Origin: Athripsodes cinereus
Taxonomy: Eukaryota; Arthropoda; Insecta; Trichoptera; Leptoceridae
NCBI GenBank assembly: GCA_947579605.1
Contig: OX388314.1
Span: forward strand, 26,236,000 to 26,299,999
Direction of reading: 5' to 3'
Length of the DNA: 64,000 nt
Shown here: in pieces, positions 55,961 through 64,000 of the stretch
Layout: each line of letters opens with the position of its first letter
How positions within the stretch are numbered: position 1 is the stretch's first letter
Made by a program: the position numbers and the translations under genes
The notes under the pieces: generated by a model
What the model was told of the DNA's origin: nothing
What the model saw: the letters and a program-made list of their open reading frames with translations, nothing else
Database searches by the model: none

Positions 55961-56911
55961 TTTCATACAGTGTATAGACTAAAACAATATACATACAACG
56001 ACCCACGTAATTCATTACACATAATCAAAATGCATCTCACAAATAAAGTTTATACTTGTACAATATAATAGAATCTAGTTACGAAGTCTTGTTTAATATC
56101 ACATTATGTTTTGTTGTTGTATGTATGAGATTGTGATATATATATTTTTTCATATTATCGAAAGGATATCAGCTGCTATGAAAGATTTACAGTTAACTAT
56201 TATTACGTTACCTGAGAATAAAAGGGTTTCATCTAACAAAAACAAAAATCAGAGAAAATGGGATTTAAGTTTTGAAGACTCTTTATATATTTTATATTTT
56301 TTCAATGAGTTAATACATTCTAGTGATTTTTGAAATGGAACGCAAAGTTGGAAATACCTTAAATTTTATTGAAAAAAGTGTTAGAGCATTTTTATTAACA
56401 CTAAACCTACCGACATTTTATGTATACCTATTCCTACCACGAACGGTCAAATGAGCGCTTCAAAAAAATAAAAATATATCATTAGTATAGAATATTTTTT
56501 TTTGCTAATTGGATAGTAAAAACATATTTTTGTTCTATTTAGAAAAGTTTTATGCACATTTGTGCATTTTTACCATATTTTTTACATATTATAGAATTTA
56601 CTATTTAGCTTTGCATATTTTCCACATACGTAGGTAATTTTTACTTTTTCACAAATTGACCTAATAATTTATTATTTGATAAGATTTCCGTCCAGATGAA
56701 TAAATAAATGTATTTGTTCTTGTTTCTGATGAACATTCTTGGCGTAGCTGTGTCTCTTTCTGACATTTGGTCTTTTTGTGCCAACTGAAATAAAAATTAT
56801 TCCTTCGAAATTTCTTCACCCGTCATTTCCTTATATTACATCCAAGCATTTACCCCGGCTAAATCTTAGATATTGAAAAGTACCTGTAAAGGTATTTTTG
56901 ACATTTAGATT

Positions 56912-57240
56912 TCACACCATATTTTCTGGCCATTTAAGTTCCCCAAGTGAGGCTGATGGTTCTCTCTCTTTGTCTCTTCCCAAATATGGAGAACCGTTTA
57001 CTATGTACTCACAACTTACATCGAAAGACAACCAAAATTTTATACCAAATTTGTCCGGTTTATTGGGTAAGTATTGAGTAAATCTACAACGTACTTTTAT
57101 TAGGAAATAATTGTTCATCTATGGAGAGACAAATGCTCCTGGTTTATAACAGTTTTGACTGTTTTCGATGAAATTGAACCAAACTCAGTTTTGTAGGCAT
57201 TAGCTACTTTGACTTCTGTTGTTAAACCAAACAAATCTCT
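56912..57240 (-). pseudogene. piggyBac transposase remnant
   Basis: The minus strand has EVKVANAYKTEFGSISSKTV and, after a break, VRCRFTQYLPNKPDKFGIKF, WLSFDVSCEYIVNGSPYLGR, which corresponds to the central 'P-x-KP-x-K(F/Y)G-I-K' region of piggyBac-type DDE transposases. A stop and a small shift lie near 57120. The remaining thirds of the protein are not recognisable, so it is inactive. Confidence 0.78.
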
Positions 57241-57379
57241 AAAATGATTTATATAAAGTCAGTTCGGCCTATAATTGTTGAGGAAAATAACTAACTCTAT
57301 TTCTTATTCCATAAATATGATAGATACATATTTTCAGGCACAAGCTAGGCATTTGTTTCAATCCCTTGTTTGTTCATAC

Positions 57380-57832
57380 TAGAGGTCCTCAAACTTTTTT
57401 GTTTCACAGACCACTTGCCATATTTTTCGGTTTTGGCTTGACCCAACCATACTTGATATTAATTATTTATACATTTATCAACATCAAATGCATTTCTGAC
57501 ATCTGGTATAATGCAACTCACTTTGAAAGATTGTTTTAATTTTTATTTTATTTATTCAGTAAGGATGTTCTTCACTAGTGCTTATTCCGATCAGTTCCTC
57601 TTTCCAATACAACATCCATTTCTGAGAATCATGTAAACAAATAGGTATTATTTGTATGTGTGGATGATTTCATGGAGTGCCAAAAGTAAAATCAAGTCCT
57701 GTTTGTATGATATCCATTATCGTTGACCCCCATTTTCTTTTCATAAACCCCCACTTTTTTCCGCTGACATGGACTCCTTGTAGGTATTCTTTGATCTCTG
57801 GAAGTCGATATGGACCACTTTGGGAATCATTG
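57380..57832. mobile_element. Old hAT-type MITE nested in the piggyBac remnant
   Basis: Left end TAGAGGTCCTCAAACTTTTT, right end inverse CAATGATTCCCAAAGTGGTC. Flanking 8-mers GTTCATAC and GTTTACGC agree at 5 of 8 positions. Internal CAGACCAC and GTGGTCC blocks are inverted too. Confidence 0.6.
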
Positions 57833-58493
57833 GTTTACGCTGTAGATCCACAACTACACCACGGACTTATAAAACTTATTTCATTTGTACACATTCCGAA
57901 AAAAATAGTAGTTAATAACATGAATTGTTCAAAAGGTCAAATGACCGCTCGTGGTACACTAGACATGCAATAAAAAAAAATCAGAAAGTAAAAAATAGAG
58001 AAAGTTGTGAATATTGGAAAATGGAATATATCCATATTATAGGAAAAGTCAGAAAGTTACATGGCGATACAGCAACGTTGTGTACAAGAAATTCAGAACG
58101 AAATTTCAAAAACGGTCATTTGACCGCGCATGGTAGGTTTAGTGTTAAATAGTTTTTTTAACGTATTGAAAATCAGATGGAAATTTATTATCTTTGTGAA
58201 ATAAAAACTATGCCAGTTTTTAATGTTTTTAACGTTCAGTATAAAAGAATAGATTAGTTGGTATGCTTTTCACGAAAAAAAACACAAATGCCCAGTAATA
58301 ATGTGAATGATAAAATTTCTTACGTTTTATTATATAAAATACAACATGCTACCAGACATCGTGTTGTTGTTTGAACCATTTCATGAAATAATTTACTGTA
58401 TAATAATTTTACAGCTTCTTTGTTTACTTTTTCTATCGTCCATATGGTAAGAATAGAATACATTTATTATTGTGAATATTGTTTATTATAATT

Positions 58494-58750
58494 GAGTCGT
58501 ATAAATGCAAACAGCGCTATCTCCTTACAAGGAAAATTTGTGATGGGTATACGTATTTGAAATATTATTTAAAATATTTGCAATATAAAGTGAAAAAAAG
58601 TTTGAAAATAACTTAAGCAAAGAGAAAGTAATATGTTTTCATTTAGAAAGTATAACTTATTACAAGATATTTGAACAAAATATTAAGATGTATTTTGCAA
58701 ATTTTTATTCTTCTCAAAAGGAGATAGCGCCGTTTGCATTTATACGACTC
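58494..58750. repeat. MITE with 33-bp inverted ends
   Basis: Left GAGTCGTATAAATGCAAACA then GCGCTATCTCCTT; the right end is the inverse with one change. The interior is AT-rich and non-coding. It lies 350 bp right of the piggyBac remnant. Confidence 0.85.
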
Positions 58751-61700
58751 TATTATTAGAAAGGATGAGCTTGTGTTAATCTGAAAATAAAGAAAATTAA
58801 AGTCAATTTAAATAATATAACATATAAAAATAAATTATGCAGTACATAATATTATGTAAAAATATGAGTTAAAGTTATTAATTTTTATATTATCAAAATA
58901 AAATAAATACTAATCTAAAGTTTTAGTTTTGCAAGCAAGCGCTGATAAATTTTAAAAAATCCATCACGTTACAAGTTACAATCACATAAAATTCAGATAG
59001 TTTATGTATGCATTCCCTATTAAATACTTATAAATATAAATGAATAAATCAGGTAAATAATATAAATTTCAATGCCATAAAATTTTGATATTTGATGATT
59101 TGCCTCATTGGATCGCTGAATTATGAAAATGTGGAAATTTTCAATGTTTTAATGATATTTATATATGACATGTTTGCCAGTTATATGACATTCAAAAGGT
59201 TTAATTTATTACCGGTCGCAAAATGTTAAACCCCTAATAAAAACCTCTTAAAAATAATTTTAGGTGAAAAGCATATTGATGTCACAGTAAATTCTCAGAA
59301 ATACTGATAAGGATTTTTGCTCTGAAATATATTTTACTTGATATCATTTGAGAGTAAACATACACTTATTCAAATATTTAAAACTAAATACCTGTTTGTA
59401 ATATTTAGGCATTTCAATATTTCATCATAAGCGTTATTAGTTTGCATCGATTTTTTTTGTAAAACATTGAGTTGGTTGAACGAAATTTCTAAATGTCAAT
59501 AAACTCTCCTTTTGAACCTATTTTTTGTTCAATAAAGTATGTTTTTCATTTGATTGTTTGCTAGCGTATAAATAATTATCGTGAAAATGTTACTATGTGC
59601 TCGTAGGGTGTCCTGTTATTCCATCATGCGATAATCGTGCAATATTGATATAGTTTGATACGTACCTGCGTACTCTCCGCTGGTTACTCCCCTTTAGAAT
59701 CCAGCCAGTGTCCAAAAACACAGCCTCCGGCTTAGCTCAGTCTTATCTCCTTAGGCGGAGGCGCAGGTCCCGATCAAAAGTATCTACTTATTGGTTCGGT
59801 TTCTCTCTCTCTTTCTCTATTCTTGCCTTTTGGCTCTATGACAGAGGGATAAGTGGGGTGTCCTACTCTCTACTTAAATTAAAATCTTAGTTTGGTATGA
59901 CTCACGTTTATTGAGATATAAAAGCAAAAAACAACATTTAACAAAAGAAAACCTAAGGCTATGTGTATTACAACTAATTTTGTTATTCCTGATAATCAAT
60001 CAATCAATCAAATCAAAGGGAAAAAAAAATAATTTCACCATAAACATTTAGCAATAGGTTCACATTCATGCACATAGAATATTTATAGGTATATCAATTT
60101 GGCACATGCACATCTTATAATATATTATAGTATCAACTTAGGGAGACAATTGTTCCCTTTCTCTGAATATTTATATGTATACAAATTTGTATTTTATTGA
60201 TTAACCATAATAATGACATTACTATCCTGGACAACTCAGGATTTCACTGCTTTGCGAAAAATCACCGCAAGGGCACACATATATTATCATTCAATATATT
60301 AGGTCTTATATTAATTACTCTACTCCCAGATACCCTGATTTTTTTGCAATACAAAAAAAAATCAAGTAAAAAAAAAAAGGATTGAAGTCAAATTATGATT
60401 GATCCCTACTTATCAGAGACAATTGAAACAGAAAAACTCAAATCGTCATAGAAAATTTCAATATTTAAGTTGTACTGTATAATATGTAAAAATTGTTTAT
60501 TTGTATTAATAAAATAGAATACAAAAAAATAAACTCAATTCACAACCACCTTAGGATTCGTTACGTGAATTAAATAACTTCCAACTTATCGCTATGTACA
60601 TATTCAATTAATATTGGATATTGCATAATTTCATAAAAAATAAAAATAAAAGAAAAAAAACTAAAACCAAGTGAAAACAAAACAACAACCCCTTTCTTCC
60701 TTGTCTACTCTTCCTATTTCGTTCCAGCGATTTCTCTACCCCAATACCTGACTATCATGTCTAGATAAGATATCAATATTCTTACGGCTGTCCGACGGGA
60801 AAGGCCTTCTGGGATGATTCCACGTTTCTGGTCGTTCCTATTCCCACAATCCAGTTGGTAACGTTCCTTCAGTCACGACACAACGATTCACTTGTTGGAC
60901 GTCCACGTCCTCAGCTTTGTGTTCATATAACAATGTTCTATAACACCTACACCAGTCTATGCGAAAGATAACAGCTTGCCTGAATTCAGCTGATTAAATA
61001 ACTTCACAATATCGTTTCAACCTGTGAGTAGAATCGATATTATTTCTATCACGATTGTCCAGGGAGTTTCAGATACCGATTTAGGTACTATTATTAAAAC
61101 ACTGCGCTATTTACCTTTTGTAGGTAGATACAAAAAATCACAAATAAATTCATTAATTCTCCTCCGGTCACAATTCTAAAGTCTGATTTAATTTAATTAT
61201 TATTATTACCAATATAATTATCTATCACCAATTTCTCACTCAGCAGGTACGTCCTGTTCTCACCTCGATTTACAGAAAGTCACAAAGGAATTAATGATTT
61301 CTCCCCCGATCACAATTATATAATCTGACTCGTTTGCGTGTATTTAATTTAATTATTATTACCAATAATTATCTATCACCAATTATTCACTCGCAGAATG
61401 TTTTTACTAGTTCGATGGAATAGCACTATCACAAAAATTATTTTCTAAGTCAAAAAAAAACATGTAGATATATTTAATCGATATCAAAAATAAAACTGAC
61501 TATCTACACTGACAATATGAACTTCCACCAAAGCAATACGGCTTTTCACTAGTCAGTTCGACAAAAGACGCGCGACCTCTGACCGTTTTCTCTCTCGAAA
61601 GCGAAATTCGGAATCTGACTCAGATCTCATTGTGCAACGATATTTATCAATTAAGACACTTTCTCCCTCTGCTAAGATCAAACTATGCCATCTTCAAAAA

Positions 61701-63130
61701 CCGCCCCCTACCCTATACCTAATCATCTCATTGGTTCGTCATTAGCCAATCAGCGCACCATTTAAACAATAAGACACATGGTCCCTAAGGTCGAACACTC
61801 CCAGGGCCAACTCCAACTATAGGGCACCCACAGCGTTTGCCCTGGGCGCGAGAAAAAAAAAATATTACCAACACAATAAATTGTTATTATTTTTTTTGTT
61901 ATCTACTATATTTCTTCTTTATTTGATTTTAATCTCTACCCGTACATTAAACTGGTTGTAATGTTGACACTGTGCAAAGCCTATATACTTTTCCGTGTTC
62001 CCTATATTTTTTTTTTTTTGTCTCTTTTCCTCAAATCCCTTATCATTACAAGTTATTCTGAAGACGCGATGATGTGACTCTTTTCTTTATAATATTACGT
62101 TTCCCTAACAGTACAACGTTTTATTTTAATTTTTGTCGTTTGTTTTTTTATTTTCCTTAGCCATGGTAAAATTTCCTCCTAGAGACGCCCCAGGCCCGGT
62201 AGTATATATTTTTTTTAAACCCATAAATCTTTGTCCATAATTCTACGCCCCTTCTGGTCAAACCCCATATGGTCAATATCTCCCAAAGGACGTGGACTCC
62301 TAAGTTGCCCAACTTGCGCGTCTAATTTATTTAAAGTTCTCACTTTCTTATTTCGTGTCTACCCCTTCCGAACACATCGTGGATCGCCAAGGTACATCCT
62401 GTCTTACATTCTCCACGCCAAGAAAAAACCCCTGAGAAAAAAATATATCTATGTAATCAAGATTTTATTTTTCTCCGGCAATGAATTTATGTATTCACGG
62501 CTACCCTTATTTAGACTACCAATTATGATGAATAATGATTTTTTTTTTCGGCCAGCTTTCACAATTTCATACCCGGATTTATTTTTCAATTCTTTTTCTG
62601 ATTATCAAAGTCTGTCGCGCCACTGTCCATTTACGACTTCTATTGAAATGGCCTCAGTGGGTGACATCTTTACAAAATTCTCCGAAAAGACATTTTTTGC
62701 TGTTCCATTTTTCTACCTAATTTTAATGTTTATTTAACAAGTAATTTACGACCGTCCCGGTCAAAATTTTAAACTACTTATAAAAAATGTCTGGATTACG
62801 TTTCATTCTACAAATTACTGAAGATCTATTTAATTTATTACATCCAAAACACGATTTTAAATTTTTGCTATATCCTCTTCCCACGAATATTATAAGTCAT
62901 GTTCTATATCTATTTAGTATTTTTTTTATACCTATCACATAATTCTCATTATGAAATTCGCCAATATTTATCACACATATCAAGGTTATTATTAATTATC
63001 AAACACTTGACATTCACTCCTAGCTTAATTCATTGGTATATCCAGTCTTCCTTTATATCTGGATAATGTGGGGGTAATACCACCTCTCTTTACAAACATG
63101 TTCTAGAGGACAACATAGTGGTGGTGTCAT
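58751..63130. other. Unassigned right-hand region
   Basis: No host gene recognised. 58751-59590 is plain AT-rich DNA. From 59600 to about 62300 composition is less AT-biased, and on the minus strand there are leader-like stretches and an AATAAA at about 59908-59913 (CTCAATAAACG). This could be an LTR or untranslated exon region of a retroelement, but I found neither paired LTRs nor gag/pol coding. 62230-62737 has an open plus frame of 168 codons without any domain I know. Confidence 0.35.
61119..61400. repeat. Diverged tandem duplication, unit about 140 bp
   Basis: The order GGTCACAATT, TTTAATTATTATTATTACCA, AATTATCTATCACCAATTTC at 61167-61230 recurs as GATCACAATT, AATTATTATTACCAATAATT, ATCTATCACCAATTATTCAC at 61306-61390. 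Confidence 0.72.
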
Positions 63131-63149
63131 TATGTCCCGATATTCAGGC

Positions 63150-63392
63150 AGTAACGGGGCTCATTGAAACTCTTCCACTTCGTAGATTGCGAGATGTTTT
63201 GATGGGGCTTTTCCTCTAGTCCTGAGTATGAATGCAGCCCACAATGCCAGACAATTAACCACATTGTGAAGTGTCCTCTGTGTGGCTTTGAGTTTGGTTC
63301 GGGAGACCTACATGAAGTTGCCACCTATGCAACCAACTGGCTGAGAAATTTACAGCTAAATCTATTGGGCAAAAATGCCAAAACAATTTAAA
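63150..63392 (+). pseudogene. LINE C-terminal Cys-His fragment
   Basis: The plus strand encodes SPEYECSPQCQTINHIVKCP, then EVATYATNWLRNLQLNL and a stop. The C-x3-C...H...C layout is typical of the end of LINE polyproteins ('C...QT..HI...CP'). It is a short remnant. Confidence 0.6.
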
Positions 63393-63539
63393 AAAAAATA
63401 CTGCTTGAAGAATTATATATAATTTATGTGATAAAATCTAAACATTTTTTTGAGAACAGTCTCTTCTGGCATCCTGTAGATTAAATAATTATTTTTATAC
63501 CTAAATACATATTGGGGCTTATTTGCAGTGAAACTGAAT

Positions 63540-63665
63540 AAAGTTGTTCTGTGGTCTGATGGTATATTCTTGAACTTCCAAGAGGAAGATGTGTGGTTCG
63601 AATCTCACCTACAACATATTCCACTTTAGCGTGATGGTGTATTTTGTCCTATTAAAAACTTAAAT
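63540..63665 (+). mobile_element. Possible tRNA-derived SINE (third type)
   Basis: TGTGGTCTGATGGTATATTC looks like an A box and GTGTGGTTCGAATCTCACC like a B box, about 38 bp apart, followed by an AT-rich body ending in AAAAACTTAAATTCATC. Single copy in the window. Confidence 0.5.
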
Positions 63666-63732
63666 TCATCTTTGAAAAAATTGTAACGAATTTGCTTGAA
63701 GTTGGCCAAAGGTTTGAATTTCAATCAAAAAT

Positions 63733-64000
63733 GTTTATTTATTTATTCATTCTTTACTGTACATTGATTACAAACAATTACTTAAAAGGTACACAGATAC
63801 ATTCAAATTAGATACAATCATGTTAATGTTATATTTATTTATTCATTCTTTACTGTACATTGATTACAAACAATTACTTAAAAGGTACACAGATACATTC
63901 AAATTAGATACAATCATGTTAATGTTATATTTATTTATTCATTCTTTACTGTACATTGATTACAAACAATTACTTAAAAGGTACACAGATACATTCAAAT
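63733..64000 (+). repeat. 96-bp tandem repeat running off the right edge
   Basis: ATTCATTCTTTACTGTACAT recurs at 63745, 63841 and 63937, exactly 96 bp apart, with units that look identical over their full length. At least 2.8 copies; the array continues beyond the window. Confidence 0.95.

Larger units (their letters stand above)
56399..58144 (-). mobile_element. Decayed piggyBac element with TTAA target site
   Basis: The ends CACTAAACCTACC and GGTAGGTTTAGTG are exact inverses, each flanked by TTAA (56395-56398 and 58145-58148), the piggyBac signature. Subterminal palindrome-like GGTCAAATGACCG motifs occur near 56444 (one mismatch), 57935 and 58114. It contains a transposase remnant and a nested hAT MITE. 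Confidence 0.85.

Noticed and set aside
62231..62737. 168-codon plus-strand open frame as a gene
   Set aside because: No start context, domain or splice partner; composition is that of non-coding AT-rich DNA with many Phe/Tyr/Leu codons.

Overview
This window is eukaryotic nuclear DNA from an insect, most likely a moth or butterfly. It is AT-rich, its genes are split by short-consensus GT-AG introns, and it is full of transposon debris. The lepidopteran assignment is an inference from repeats that I recognise only in a general way, such as the GACCCGGCAAACGTTG block near 8.5 kb. There are no bacterial-type operons, CRISPR arrays or rRNA genes.

Four host genes can be assembled exon by exon with consistent phase at every junction. 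They alternate in strand. (1) A ZIP11-type zinc transporter on the minus strand has its start codon at 17589, and its 3' exons lie beyond the left edge of the window. (2) REV1, the translesion DNA polymerase scaffold, is on the plus strand at 19464-36133 in 13 exons (1103 aa), with BRCT, Y-family polymerase, two UBM motifs and a C-terminal domain. (3) The HURP/DLGAP5 homologue (Drosophila mars), a mitotic spindle protein, is on the minus strand at 37995-42737 in 9 exons (890 aa). (4) An NHE8-type sodium/proton exchanger is on the plus strand at 43550-53391 in 6 exons (682 aa). ZIP11/REV1 and mars/NHE8 are head-to-head pairs; REV1/mars are tail-to-tail. The four genes share no evident pathway.

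Mobile DNA fills the introns and intergenic spaces. The best preserved element is a 2.8 kb hAT transposon in NHE8 intron 1, with matching ends, a perfect 8-bp target duplication (TGATAGAC) and an uninterrupted 598-aa transposase. REV1 intron 7 carries a 3.7 kb PIF/Harbinger element whose transposase and Myb-like genes are convergent and interdigitated. ZIP11 introns carry a full-length but dead mariner (11450-12733), LINE reverse-transcriptase pieces, SINEs, and a nested set at 2-3.75 kb in which a LINE tail is split by one transposon that is split by another. Five small hAT-type MITEs, a pogo-like MITE, a decayed piggyBac and several foldback families complete the picture.

From 53.4 kb to the end there is no host gene I recognise, only NHE8 downstream sequence and repeats. 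The last 270 bp is a 96-bp tandem repeat that runs off the edge. I found no convincing new biological system. The most unusual items are the interleaved Harbinger gene pair, the probably intact hAT, the nested insertions, and a multi-copy foldback family, one copy of which lies between the mars and NHE8 starts.
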